Assembly: GCA_964631605.1 (NCBI GenBank)
Contig: CAZVYG010000091.1
Coordinates: forward strand, 1 to 19,799
DNA: 19,799 nucleotides
Reading direction: 5' to 3'
From: JARKQH01 sp964631605
GTDB taxonomy: Bacteria > Verrucomicrobiota > Verrucomicrobiia > Limisphaerales > UBA8199
A program made the translations under genes and the position numbers. The notes under the pieces were generated by a model that saw only the letters and a program-made list of their open reading frames with translations, made no database searches and was not told where the DNA came from. Below, in pieces: positions 1 to 7,387 of the stretch. Each line of letters begins with the position of its first letter. Positions within the stretch are counted from its first letter, which is position 1.

Positions 1-2
1 AC

Positions 3-1214
3 GTCCGGGGTTTCTTCGAAATCGGCCAGCATCCCACCAAAATGGCCAACCTGCTCCTGGCCGCGAACTTGTTCCGCCGCGGCGATGTCGCCCCCGCCTC
101 GCAGGAATTCACCATGGCCCTCACCCCGGAGCGCGAGTTGGATTTACTCCAAAACGCCCACGCTTGGGGCCTGTTCAGCGCCAGCCAGTTGGGGGTGCCG
201 GGCAAACTGGCGTTTGTAAGCCGGCTCGCCACCGCCGTCGGTCCCAATCCAACCGGCCTGACCAACCCGCCCGCCGCTCCTGCGGGCAACGTTCTCCTCA
301 GCGACACCGCCCAGCTTCGCTGGGACCTCAGCGTATCCGGTCAAGGTTTCGTTACGGTGGATACCCCCCGCACCAAGGCACTTCTCGGCTATGCCGATAA
401 CCGCGCCGTCAACCTCGGCGGCATCACCCTCCAGCCCAAAACGACTCGCCTCGGCTGGTGTACCCTCGGCCTCACCCTCACTCGCGGCGAAGTCTTCACC
501 AATGACTGCACCGCCCTGCTCATCGCCAGCGGTTGGTGGGAAAACACCGGTCAGGTCTGGAAGGATGCCAACAAAGACTCCGTCGGCAACCAGTGGGGCA
601 CCGCCCCGGTCCTGACCGAGGTCGTTCCTTTCACTTTGACCCTCCCGGTCGGCACCAACCACGTCCGCGTCTGGGCCCTCGACCCGCGCGGCATCCGCAC
701 CAGCCCAATCCCGGTTTTCGGCACCCCCGACACCTCAGTGATCTCTGTGGATACCAACGCGGGTACGATTTGGTACGAAATCGAAATTTCCCGCTGGATG
801 GCAAGCTTCGACCTCTGGCGCGCCCGCTATTTCACCGCCTCCGAGCTTGCCAACCCTGCCCTCAGCGGCGCCGCGGCCGCCCCGGATGGCGACCGCGTTG
901 CCAATCTATGGAAGTACTTCCTCGGCCTCCCGGGCCGCACCGTGGCGCCCGGCGACCGCCTGCCGGTGGGCCGCCTGCTTGAAATCGGCAACCAGCGTTA
1001 CCTGGCCATGACCTATGCGCGGGATAAACTCGCCAACGACGTAAACTGCACCGCCGAAGTCTCTTCCGATCTCACCACTTGGAACTCCGGCCCCCTCTGG
1101 ACCCAGCTCGAAACCGTCCGCGACCTCGGCCCCCTCGAAGAAGTCACCGTTCGTGACTTGGCCTCCGTAGCCACTCAATCCAACCGCTTCATGCGCTTGC
1201 GGCTGAACCGATAG
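3..1214 (+). CDS. C-terminal part of a large secreted protein, possibly a glycoside hydrolase (5' end outside the window)
   Basis: The frame is open from the left edge (codon at position 3) to TAG at 1212-1214, so the Met codon at 42 is probably internal and the N-terminus is missing. About 400 residues are visible. The middle looks like a beta-rich accessory region, with the stretch VDTPRTKALLGYA followed by NLGGITL, a pattern I associate with the C-terminal parts of verrucomicrobial secreted glycoside hydrolases (from memory, not searched). Near nt 830-940 is the run FTASELANPALSG followed by DGDRVANLWKYFLGL, which resembles the tail module common on exported Verrucomicrobiota proteins. No catalytic residues can be assigned. 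The next gene, nrdR, has its own promoter, so the two are probably not co-transcribed. The coding call is strong; the enzymatic class is an inference. Confidence 0.8.
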   Translation, partial: VRGFFEIGQHPTKMANLLLAANLFRRGDVAPASQEFTMALTPERELDLLQNAHAWGLFSASQLGVPGKLAFVSRLATAVGPNPTGLTNPPAAPAGNVLLSDTAQLRWDLSVSGQGFVTVDTPRTKALLGYADNRAVNLGGITLQPKTTRLGWCTLGLTLTRGEVFTNDCTALLIASGWWENTGQVWKDANKDSVGNQWGTAPVLTEVVPFTLTLPVGTNHVRVWALDPRGIRTSPIPVFGTPDTSVISVDTNAGTIWYEIEISRWMASFDLWRARYFTASELANPALSGAAAAPDGDRVANLWKYFLGLPGRTVAPGDRLPVGRLLEIGNQRYLAMTYARDKLANDVNCTAEVSSDLTTWNSGPLWTQLETVRDLGPLEEVTVRDLASVATQSNRFMRLRLNR

Positions 1215-1276
1215 CACGGAGTCGGTTCTCCCCTCTTCCACGTCTGACTTTGGATAAGAATCGCTTGAGGATAGGC

Positions 1277-1305
1277 TTGACACCCCAAGCCCTTGCGGGT
1301 TAAAA
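1277..1305 (+). promoter_or_regulatory. Sigma-70-type promoter for nrdR
   Basis: A perfect -35 hexamer TTGACA at 1277-1282 is followed by exactly 17 bp and then TTAAAA at 1300-1305 (4 of 6 to TATAAT). This predicts transcription from about 1312 and a leader of roughly 23 nt before the nrdR ATG at 1335. The spacing and perfect -35 make it the best promoter seen in the window. Confidence 0.6.
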
Positions 1306-1314
1306 AGGACGTGG

Positions 1315-1330
1315 CCACAATATATGGCCT
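1315..1330 (+). promoter_or_regulatory. Candidate NrdR box overlapping the nrdR transcription start
   Basis: The 16 bases at 1315-1330 match 12 of 16 positions of the published NrdR-box consensus acaCwAtATaTwGtgt, including the central ATATAT and the flanking C and G. It lies just downstream of the predicted -10 element, at about +4 to +19, where a bound repressor would block transcription. It also sits inside a GGCCA/TGGCC inverted repeat (1313-1317 and 1325-1329). Only one box is seen, whereas known NrdR operators usually come as a pair, so autoregulation is a hypothesis. Confidence 0.35.
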
Positions 1331-1334
1331 CGTT

Positions 1335-1790
1335 ATGCGCTGTCCCAAGTGCGGTTGCCAGGATGATAAGGTGATTGATTCTCGCGCCTCCCGCGAAGGC
1401 GCGACCATTCGTCGCCGTCGCCAGTGCATCGCCTGCGGCTATCGCTATACCACCTACGAGGAAATCGAGCGCGCGGGCTTGGTGGTGGTGAAACGCGACG
1501 GCCGGCGCGAAGAGTTCTCGAAGGAAAAATTGCTGTCCGGATTGCGCAAAGCGTGTCAGAAACGCCCCATCAGCCCAAAAGTCATCGAGGACCTGGTCGA
1601 GGGGATCGTGAACGAAATTACCGACAAGTACGAGCGGGAGGTTCCGGCCGAGTTCATCGGCAAGCTGGTCATGGACGCGCTGCGCTCGCTGGACCAGGTG
1701 GCCTATGTGCGGTTTGCAAGCGTCTATCGCCGGTTCCAGGAGGCGACCGACTTCGTGCATGAGGTCAAGAAACTGGAAGGCAAGGCATGA
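1335..1790 (+). CDS. nrdR: NrdR, transcriptional repressor of ribonucleotide reductase genes
   Basis: NrdR binds ATP/dATP and represses ribonucleotide reductase operons. The 151-residue protein from ATG 1335 has the family's usual length and order. An N-terminal zinc ribbon has Cys3 and Cys6 (MRCPKCGC) and Cys31 and Cys34 (CIACGYRYTTYE). An ATP-cone follows at about residues 47-137, with VVKRDGRREEFSKEKL and the ending YVRFASVYRRF. An upstream in-frame TTG at 1293 would add 14 residues before the zinc ribbon, which NrdR proteins lack, and it lies between the -35 and -10 elements; ATG 1335 is therefore preferred. The stop codon overlaps the next start (ATGA at 1787-1790), indicating translational coupling. 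No ribonucleotide reductase gene is present in the window. Confidence 0.97.
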   Translation: MRCPKCGCQDDKVIDSRASREGATIRRRRQCIACGYRYTTYEEIERAGLVVVKRDGRREEFSKEKLLSGLRKACQKRPISPKVIEDLVEGIVNEITDKYEREVPAEFIGKLVMDALRSLDQVAYVRFASVYRRFQEATDFVHEVKKLEGKA

Positions 1791-2338
1791 TTTCACTCGC
1801 TCAAAATTGTTTGATTTTCGAGACCCCCTCCGGGGGCGTGCCCTTCACGCCCGAAATGATTGCCGTCGAGGTCGCCGGCGAGGATGCCCGCGGCCTCGAC
1901 CCCGAATTCATCGAGCACGCCGCCAACGCCGTGTTCCACTACTTCAAGCACGACCAGGGCCGCCTGAGCATCACCCTTGCCGAGTTTGCCGAGGCGATGG
2001 AAAAAGTGCTGACGGGCTTCGCCCTCGCCGCGCCGGAGCCGCCTCCAGCCGCCGCCCCGGAAGTTCGCGAATCCGATCTTCGGCAAATCGCCCGGGAATC
2101 GGCCGGCGGTTTCGAGCTGGTCTTTTTCCCGCGGCTGCGGAGCGAGCTGCGGCAGCAATTGTCCCTGGCGCCGCGCGTGTTGCGATTTCGCGGGCTGCGC
2201 GGTTGCGTCAAGGATTTGCTGGGCACGCGCCGCTGGACGCCGCGGTGCCGCGCCTTGCAGGAGCAAATTGTCTGCTTCCTGCGCGAGTGCCTCAGCGCGG
2301 AGCCCAGGCAAACCGGCTTCGCGCTGGTGGTCGAGTAA
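1787..2338 (+). CDS. Hypothetical protein translationally coupled to nrdR
   Basis: The 183-residue protein starts at the ATG inside the ATGA overlap with the nrdR stop, so it should be made from the same mRNA by coupled translation. I do not recognise its family. It has no signal peptide or membrane segment. Residues 1-75 look like a compact mixed domain (FTPEMIAVEVAGEDARGLD, then a helical stretch containing FHYFKHDQGRLSITLAEFAEAM). An Ala/Pro-rich linker spans about residues 78-92, and a basic helical C-terminal half follows with several Arg and Cys residues. It ends 29 bp before the stop of the convergent sulfatase gene. Gene order suggests a link to nucleotide metabolism or to NrdR, but nothing in the sequence proves it. 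Confidence 0.85.
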   Translation: MISLAQNCLIFETPSGGVPFTPEMIAVEVAGEDARGLDPEFIEHAANAVFHYFKHDQGRLSITLAEFAEAMEKVLTGFALAAPEPPPAAAPEVRESDLRQIARESAGGFELVFFPRLRSELRQQLSLAPRVLRFRGLRGCVKDLLGTRRWTPRCRALQEQIVCFLRECLSAEPRQTGFALVVE

Positions 2339-2367
2339 GAAGCCCCGCCCGAATCGCCTGCCGCTCC

Positions 2368-3840
2368 TCAGGGTTTTTTCGCCCTCTTGACGGTATTGGT
2401 TGCGGCCGGCCCCGGCCAATCCTCGGATTCCGTGCGCGCGGTCTCCAGCCGCGCCTCGAACCGGCGCACCACTTCCGGATGCTGCTCCGCCACGTTCTTC
2501 GATTCGCCGACGTCCTCGGTCAGGTTATAGAGTTCCAGCGGCGCGCCCGGTTTCAGCCGCAGGCCTTTCCAGTTCTCCATGCGCGCCGCTTGTTGAAAGC
2601 CGCGCTCGTGAAATTCCCAATACAAAAAGTCATGCCGGTTGGTTTGCGGCAGGCCCAGCAGCGTGGGCAGGAACGAAATGCCGTCCAGGCCCCTGGGTGT
2701 CTTGGCGCCACCCAGCTCGGCAACGGTCGGCAGAAAATCCCAAAAGGCGGCCGGCAGCTCCGACACCCGCCCTGGCTGGATCGTTCCCGGCCAGCGCGCC
2801 AGCAACGGCACCCGGATGCCGCCCTCGTGCAAATCCCGCTTGATGCCCCGCAAGGGCCCCGAGCTTTGGAAGAACTTCGGGTCCACGCCGCCCTCGCGAT
2901 GCGGGCCGTTGTCACTGCTGAAAAAAACGACCGTGTTCGAATCTATCTTCAGCGCCGCCAGCCGCTCCAGAATCTGGCCCACATCCCGGTCCATCCGGGT
3001 GATCATGGCGGCTTTGTTCCGCTCGGTTTCCGGCCAGGATTCCTTCGAGTACGGCACATCCGAGGGAACCTGCATCCCGTTGCCGGAGCGCCGGCCCTCC
3101 TCGTTGTTGGCGTGCGGGATGGTGTAGGAGAGAAACAGGAAAAACGGCCGCTGCTGGTTGGCGGGTTCGGGCTTGTTGATCCGGATGAAGTTCAACGCCG
3201 CTTTCGTAAAAAGGTCGTGGCTGTAGGATTGTTTCAAACCACCCTCGTTCTCGGGGAAGGACATCCGGTCGTTGTAACCGGTGCGATCGTCATAGCGCCA
3301 CAGATACGTCGGGTAGTAATCGTGCGCGTGGGTTTGGTCGAGATACCCCAGGAACTCGTCAAAGCCTTTGCTCTGCGGCACGCCGGTCGTGCCCTCGTTG
3401 CCCAAACCCCATTTCCCGATCAAGCCCGTCCGATAGCCCGCCGCCTTCAACAATTCCGCCACCGTCCGGTCCTCGGTTCGCAAGGGCACCTTGGCATTGC
3501 CGCGGATGCGCGCATGCCCGGTGTGCAGGCCCGTCATCAGCGCGCACCGCGACGGCGCGCAAACCGTGCTGCCGGCATAAAACTGGGTGAACCGCATCCC
3601 CTCGGCTGCCATTCGGTCCAGGTTCGGCGTTTTGATCCGCGTCTGGCCGTAGCACCCCAGGTCGCCGTAGCCCAGGTCGTCAGCCAGAATCAAAATGATG
3701 TTGGGCCGGCCCGAGGCCGAAGTCACCGCCGCCCCGTCCGCGCCAACCGTCCAAAGCACTCCCAGCACCGCAACCAGGGCCAGCTTCATCTGTCGCATGC
3801 TTCTCATCTTGCACCGCATTGTTGGCTTTTCCCCGCCCAT
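2368..3840 (-). CDS. Secreted type I (formylglycine-dependent) sulfatase
   Basis: Predicted to hydrolyse sulfate esters outside the cytoplasm, probably on sulfated polysaccharides or glycans. The 490-residue protein has a basic, hydrophobic N-terminal signal sequence (KLALVAVLGVLWTVGADGAA). The sulfatase core then starts with RPNIILILADDLGYGDLGCYG (metal-binding Asp54 and Asp55). The nucleophile motif CAPSR places the Cys to be converted to formylglycine at residue 94. Other expected active-site pieces are Lys143 (LIGKWGLG), His243 (TIPHAN), Asp310-Asn311 (SSDNGPH) and Lys334 in RGIKRDLHEGGIRVP. Length is normal for the family. Met1 (3840), Met8 (3819) and Met18 (3789) are all possible starts; the signal peptide would fit Met8 or Met18 equally well. 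No formylglycine-generating enzyme gene is in the window. It is divergent from the gene at 3932. Substrate is unknown. Confidence 0.96.
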   Translation of the reverse strand: MGGEKPTMRCKMRSMRQMKLALVAVLGVLWTVGADGAAVTSASGRPNIILILADDLGYGDLGCYGQTRIKTPNLDRMAAEGMRFTQFYAGSTVCAPSRCALMTGLHTGHARIRGNAKVPLRTEDRTVAELLKAAGYRTGLIGKWGLGNEGTTGVPQSKGFDEFLGYLDQTHAHDYYPTYLWRYDDRTGYNDRMSFPENEGGLKQSYSHDLFTKAALNFIRINKPEPANQQRPFFLFLSYTIPHANNEEGRRSGNGMQVPSDVPYSKESWPETERNKAAMITRMDRDVGQILERLAALKIDSNTVVFFSSDNGPHREGGVDPKFFQSSGPLRGIKRDLHEGGIRVPLLARWPGTIQPGRVSELPAAFWDFLPTVAELGGAKTPRGLDGISFLPTLLGLPQTNRHDFLYWEFHERGFQQAARMENWKGLRLKPGAPLELYNLTEDVGESKNVAEQHPEVVRRFEARLETARTESEDWPGPAATNTVKRAKKP

Positions 3841-3885
3841 TTCCAGCCTAATGTGTTGACCCGTGCCCGCCGGGCCCCGGCCGTC

Positions 3886-3920
3886 GCTTTTGCCATTGCT
3901 TTTGCCCGGGTTCCGGGCAA
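3886..3920. promoter_or_regulatory. Tandem 9-bp repeats plus a perfect hairpin between divergent genes
   Basis: In the 91-bp gap between the sulfatase start and the gene at 3932, GCTTTTGCC occurs twice with a 12-bp period (3886-3894 and 3898-3906). The second copy runs into a perfect 8-bp inverted repeat, TTGCCCGG at 3902-3909 and CCGGGCAA at 3913-3920, with a 3-nt loop. The hairpin ends 11 nt before the ATG at 3932, next to a purine-rich GAAGAAA. It could be an operator or a leader hairpin acting on translation. The structure is visible; the function is inferred. Confidence 0.4.
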
Positions 3921-3931
3921 GTTGAAGAAAA

Positions 3932-4615
3932 ATGCCAGATCAACCCGAGACCGGCCCTAACACGCCGGACCAGACACAGGACTCGAATCCGTCCCGCGGG
4001 GTATCCCGCAGTGGCCGCAGCCGCGGCCGACGGGGCCGCGGTCGCCGCGGCGACTCCCGACCACGGGCGCCTCAGGACGAGGCCCAACTGGAGCCTGCAG
4101 CCGAGGAGGCGCCTTCGGTTCCGCCCGCCGAGGCCGAGGCTCCCGCAGGAGAAGCCGAAGCTCTGCCGGCCGCCCAGCGGACGGAGACTCCCGAGCCCGC
4201 CGAGCAAACTCCGGAACCGACAACCCCTGAAGCGGAGGAGGCCCTGAGGGAGACTCTGCCGCCGCCTGTGGCTGAACCCGCTCCGCCAGCGCCGCCTCGC
4301 CCACCCTCGCCAACCCGCCGCGAGCCCTATCCTCCGCGCCGGGAACCTTTCCCTCCGCGACGTGACAGAGACTACCCGCCGCCCCCCCGGCGTCCGGCCG
4401 AACCCATGGCGGTGCGCGAGGCCATCGAAGAAGTCACTCACATCGTGGACTCGCTGCGCGAGACACTCGACGACATGGAGGAAGTCCTCGAGACCCTCGA
4501 GCTGGCCGAGCGGCAGAAGACGGCGGATGAGCAGGAAATCGAAGAACTCCGACGCGCCTTGCGCCCGCTCCACCGGCCACGGGACTCGGGCGGCAGCCAC
4601 GGCCCGCGGCGTTGA
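3932..4615 (+). CDS. Arg/Pro-rich disordered protein with C-terminal coiled coil
   Basis: A 227-residue soluble protein of no family I recognise. Residues 21-45 are rich in Arg, Gly and Ser (SRGRRGRGRRGDSR), like RG-type RNA-binding tails. Residues 46-110 are acidic and Pro/Ala-rich. Residues 111-157 are Pro/Arg-rich with a near-repeat (RREPYPPRR then REPFPPRR). Residues 159-212 form a clear heptad helix (AIEEVTHIVDSLRETLDD onward), which would oligomerise. A long opposite-strand frame (3848-4729) covers the same DNA, but only this strand gives the disorder-plus-coiled-coil pattern and a purine-rich GAAGAAA just before the ATG. It has its own leader, divergent from the sulfatase. A nucleoid or RNA-associated role is possible but unproven. 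Confidence 0.78.
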   Translation: MPDQPETGPNTPDQTQDSNPSRGVSRSGRSRGRRGRGRRGDSRPRAPQDEAQLEPAAEEAPSVPPAEAEAPAGEAEALPAAQRTETPEPAEQTPEPTTPEAEEALRETLPPPVAEPAPPAPPRPPSPTRREPYPPRREPFPPRRDRDYPPPPRRPAEPMAVREAIEEVTHIVDSLRETLDDMEEVLETLELAERQKTADEQEIEELRRALRPLHRPRDSGGSHGPRR

Positions 4616-4620
4616 CACGA

Positions 4621-4660
4621 CCATTGGCCCCGGGTGCTGGAAACACTCCAGCCGGAATGG
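4621..4660 (+). terminator. Interrupted hairpin after the gene ending at 4615 (weak terminator candidate)
   Basis: CCATT (4621-4625) pairs with AATGG (4656-4660), and GCTGGA (4636-4641) pairs with TCCAGC (4647-4652) around a 5-nt loop; short CCG/CGG pairing is possible between them. It starts 5 nt after the stop codon. There is no T tract behind it, so intrinsic termination is uncertain. Confidence 0.3.
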
Positions 4661-4858
4661 TTCATATTCGAAGAGCGGACCCGGAAAAACGACCCCACAC
4701 CGCGCGAGGTTCTGCCCCAAGTGCAGCACCGCCCATCGGCAAGCGCCGTTCGGCGTGTTTATTCTGAGGGCGGAGCCCGGCGGCTTTGCAATTTTTGAGG
4801 TTTTCAGCCGCTACTGAGGTGTTGACATTGCTCCCCGCCGCCGCCGAGCATCCTCGCC
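4661..4858. other. Intergenic stretch ahead of the Gfo/Idh/MocA gene
   Basis: About 200 bp with no convincing gene. It holds a small CGCCG/CGGCG hairpin (4744-4755) followed by TGTTTATT. A TTGACA at 4822-4827 looks like a -35 element, but no matching -10 is found 16-18 bp downstream. No RNA gene is recognised. Confidence 0.4.
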
Positions 4859-6271
4859 ATGACAACCGACCCTCGCCCGCTTCCCTCGCGCCGGGATTTT
4901 CTCAAGACCACCTCGCAATTCGCCGCTGCGTCGGCCCTGGCGGGTGTGACCCTTCCCCATGTCCATGCCGCCGGAAACAACACCATCCAGTTGGCGTTGA
5001 TTGGCTGCGGCGGCCGCGGCTGTGGCGCGGTGGCCAACGCCATGTCGGCCGGCGGCTTGGTGTTGGGAGACGACTCCGGCACGCAGCGCGCGCTGATGAC
5101 CGGCGCCGGTGGCCCCATCAAGCTGGTGGCCATGGCGGACCTGCGGCAGGACCGCCTCGACCAATCCCACGAGGCCCTGACGCGCGCCTTGGGCAACGCC
5201 GTGGACGTCCCGCCCGAACGCCGTTTCCGCGGTTTCGACGCCTACCGGCATGCCATTGATTGCCTCCGCCCGGGCGATGTGGCCCTGCTCACCACCCACG
5301 CCGCCTTTCGCGCCCCCCACCTCGAATACGCCATCCAAAAAGGAGTCCACGTTTTCATGGAAAAAGACTTCGCCGCCGATCCGGGCGGCATCCAGCGCAT
5401 TCTCCGCGCCGGTGAAGCGGCCGAAAAGAAGAACCTCAAAATCGGCGCCGGGCTCATGTGTCGCCATTCCTCCGCGCGACAAGCCATGATCCAAAAAATC
5501 CGCGACGGCGCCATGGGCGACATCCAGCTCATCCGGGCCTATCGCATGGATCCCGGTTACCTGATGGGTCCTTTCCCCAAGGGCCAGAACGAGCTCCTCT
5601 GGCAGCTCAGCCCCGGCCGCCCCTTCCAGTTCATGTGGTCCTCCGGCGGCATCTTCATCGAGCTGATGATCCACCAAATTGACGAATGCTTCTGGATCAA
5701 AGACGCGTGGCCGGTCTCCGCTCACGGCGTCGGCGGGCGCTACCCCGGCAGCACCGATTGCAGCCAGAACCTCGACAGTTATTCCATCGAATTCACCTTC
5801 GCCGACGGCACGAAAACACTCGTGACCGGACGTTACATCCCCAATTGCCACAACGACTTCGCCACCTTCGTCCACGGAACCAAATGCGCCGGAAAATTCT
5901 CCGGCAACATCCACGCCCCCACCTGCTGGATCGCCAAAGACCAGCGTCTCGAACCCTCCAACCTCGCCTGGCGCCCACCCAGGGAAACCGTCAACCCCTG
6001 GCAGGCCGAGTGGGATGTCCTCCTTGGCGCCATCCGCCAGGACCGGCCCCACAACGAAGCCCGCCGCGCCGCCCTCTCCAACCTCGGCGCCATTATGGGC
6101 CGCGCCGCCGTTCATTCCGGCAAAGTCATCACGTGGGAGGAAGCTCTCGCCTCAAAGTTCCAGTTCTGCCCCAACGTGGACGCCCTCACCGAGAACAGCC
6201 CCGCCCCCGTCCAAGCCGACGCCCAGGGCCGCTACCCCGCCCCCATCCCGGGTCAGACTGTTGAAATCTAG
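4859..6271 (+). CDS. Tat-exported Gfo/Idh/MocA family oxidoreductase
   Basis: An NAD(P)-dependent sugar oxidoreductase-type protein of 470 residues. The N-terminus carries a twin-arginine signal (SRRDFLKTT, Arg11-Arg12) followed by a hydrophobic Ala-rich stretch, so it is predicted to be exported folded with its cofactor. The Rossmann motif follows (LALIGCGGRGCG, about residues 46-56). At 168-170 the family motif EKP reads EKD (HVFMEKDFA). Further on, GGIFIELMIHQIDE (about 263-276) is the usual Gly-Gly...His element, with Glu where Asp is common. Many Verrucomicrobiota and Planctomycetota encode dozens of such Tat-exported paralogues of unknown sugar substrate. It lies 53 bp upstream of the SGNH-hydrolase gene on the same strand and may be co-transcribed with it. 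ATG 4859 is chosen because it gives a complete Tat signal. Confidence 0.94.
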   Translation: MTTDPRPLPSRRDFLKTTSQFAAASALAGVTLPHVHAAGNNTIQLALIGCGGRGCGAVANAMSAGGLVLGDDSGTQRALMTGAGGPIKLVAMADLRQDRLDQSHEALTRALGNAVDVPPERRFRGFDAYRHAIDCLRPGDVALLTTHAAFRAPHLEYAIQKGVHVFMEKDFAADPGGIQRILRAGEAAEKKNLKIGAGLMCRHSSARQAMIQKIRDGAMGDIQLIRAYRMDPGYLMGPFPKGQNELLWQLSPGRPFQFMWSSGGIFIELMIHQIDECFWIKDAWPVSAHGVGGRYPGSTDCSQNLDSYSIEFTFADGTKTLVTGRYIPNCHNDFATFVHGTKCAGKFSGNIHAPTCWIAKDQRLEPSNLAWRPPRETVNPWQAEWDVLLGAIRQDRPHNEARRAALSNLGAIMGRAAVHSGKVITWEEALASKFQFCPNVDALTENSPAPVQADAQGRYPAPIPGQTVEI

Positions 6272-6324
6272 TTCCCGCGCCTCCTTCCACATAACCAGGG
6301 TACTATAAAAGCCCCGCGCAACCT

Positions 6325-7374
6325 ATGAATCCCAGGCATAATACGGTCCTCGTGTCGGCGGTCATCTCCATGGCCATCGTCTCCGGCTGTGTCACGGAAC
6401 GCAAATCCAGCGTGGCGCACCAGGTCGGAGAATCGGTGGTGTTCATCGGTGAAGAACCTGCCGCGCTGGCTTATCTGCCGCTGCCCGGCCACCGCCTCTC
6501 GGTCCGCAACACTTACTTGCCGGGACCGGACACAGTTGACTATCTCGAGGGTCGCGATTTCGTCGTAAACTACTCCGCCGGCACGCTGCGCCGCACCCCG
6601 GCCTCACGCCTGCCGGATTTTCGCGCCAACCTGCTCTTTGGGCAGCGGGAGTTCGATCACACAAAGTTCCCCGGCTTTGGCAACACCGGTTTCTTTGCCT
6701 TCGTGGATTACGCGTTTGCGCCAACAACGCCCTGGCCTGTCCAAGCCCCCCAAACGCAGTTCCTCCGGGCGACGAAGGCGAAGCTGGACGCCGGTCAATC
6801 AGTCAGGATTGTCGCCTTTGGCGACAGCATCACCGCCGGCGGGGATGCCACCCGCCCCGAACTCATTTTCTGGCAGCGTTGGGCCGCCGACCTTCAGAAG
6901 AAATACCCCCGCGCCCGCGTCACCGCTCTGAACGGCGCCACCGGCGGCGACAGCACGGTGCAGGGACTGCGGCGTCTGCAAGCGAAAGTGCTCGACCAGA
7001 AACCCGACCTCGTCCTGATCGGCTTTGGCATGAACGATCACAACCGCAGCGGGGTGCCTGTTCCACAATTCGAAACGAACCTGAAGCAGATGATCACTCG
7101 CATTCGGGACGAAACCGCCGCGGACATCATCCTCTTTTCCGCCTTCCCCCCCAACCCGCATTGGAAATTCGGGTCGCATCGGATGGCGGCATACGCCGCC
7201 GGCACCGCCCGGGTGGCGCGCGAAACCGGCTGCGCTTACGCCGACGTCTTCAACAACTGGGAATCCATCGCCGCCTGGAAAAAGCCGGAGGACCTGCTGG
7301 GCAACAACATCAATCACCCAAACGATTTCGGACACTGGATTTATTTCCGCGTGCTGCAGCAACTCGGCCTCTGA
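6325..7374 (+). CDS. SGNH/GDSL-type hydrolase lipoprotein
   Basis: A likely esterase or deacetylase acting on acylated carbohydrates at the cell envelope. The 349-residue protein has a short lipoprotein signal ending in VSGC (lipid-attachment Cys22). An N-terminal beta-type accessory region follows (about 30-135, including DYLEGRDFVVNYSAGTLRRTP). The SGNH domain then shows block I AFGDSIT (Ser168), Gly in NGATGGDS (about 204), block III GFGMND (Asn237) and block V with His331 (NHPNDFGHWIY). The usual catalytic Asp three residues before His is Asn328 here (NINHP), so the triad is atypical. It follows the Gfo/Idh/MocA gene by 53 bp. It ends 13 nt before the stop of a convergent thioredoxin-gene fragment. 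No clear ribosome binding site is seen. Confidence 0.92.
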   Translation: MNPRHNTVLVSAVISMAIVSGCVTERKSSVAHQVGESVVFIGEEPAALAYLPLPGHRLSVRNTYLPGPDTVDYLEGRDFVVNYSAGTLRRTPASRLPDFRANLLFGQREFDHTKFPGFGNTGFFAFVDYAFAPTTPWPVQAPQTQFLRATKAKLDAGQSVRIVAFGDSITAGGDATRPELIFWQRWAADLQKKYPRARVTALNGATGGDSTVQGLRRLQAKVLDQKPDLVLIGFGMNDHNRSGVPVPQFETNLKQMITRIRDETAADIILFSAFPPNPHWKFGSHRMAAYAAGTARVARETGCAYADVFNNWESIAAWKKPEDLLGNNINHPNDFGHWIYFRVLQQLGL

Positions 7375-7387
7375 GCCGGCTGTTATC

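Noticed and set aside
906..1796. A 296-codon frame antisense to nrdR and the left-edge gene
   Set aside because: Antisense to a certain nrdR and continuing through the promoter region; no motifs.
1705..3960. A 751-codon plus-strand frame opposite the sulfatase
   Set aside because: It is antisense to a clear sulfatase with all active-site motifs, and it is rich in Arg/Pro/Ala without domains. Long antisense frames are common in GC-rich coding DNA.
3848..4729. A 293-codon minus-strand frame covering 3932-4615
   Set aside because: Low-complexity Arg/Gly/Ser composition with no structured region; the plus strand gives a coiled coil and a plausible ribosome binding site.
4822..4850. TTGACA at 4822-4827 as a promoter for the 4859 gene
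   Set aside because: No -10-like hexamer at 16-18 bp spacing; the downstream DNA is GC-rich.
4811..6115. A 434-codon frame antisense to the first Gfo/Idh/MocA gene
   Set aside because: Gly/Ala/Glu-rich mirror of a well-supported gene; no motifs.
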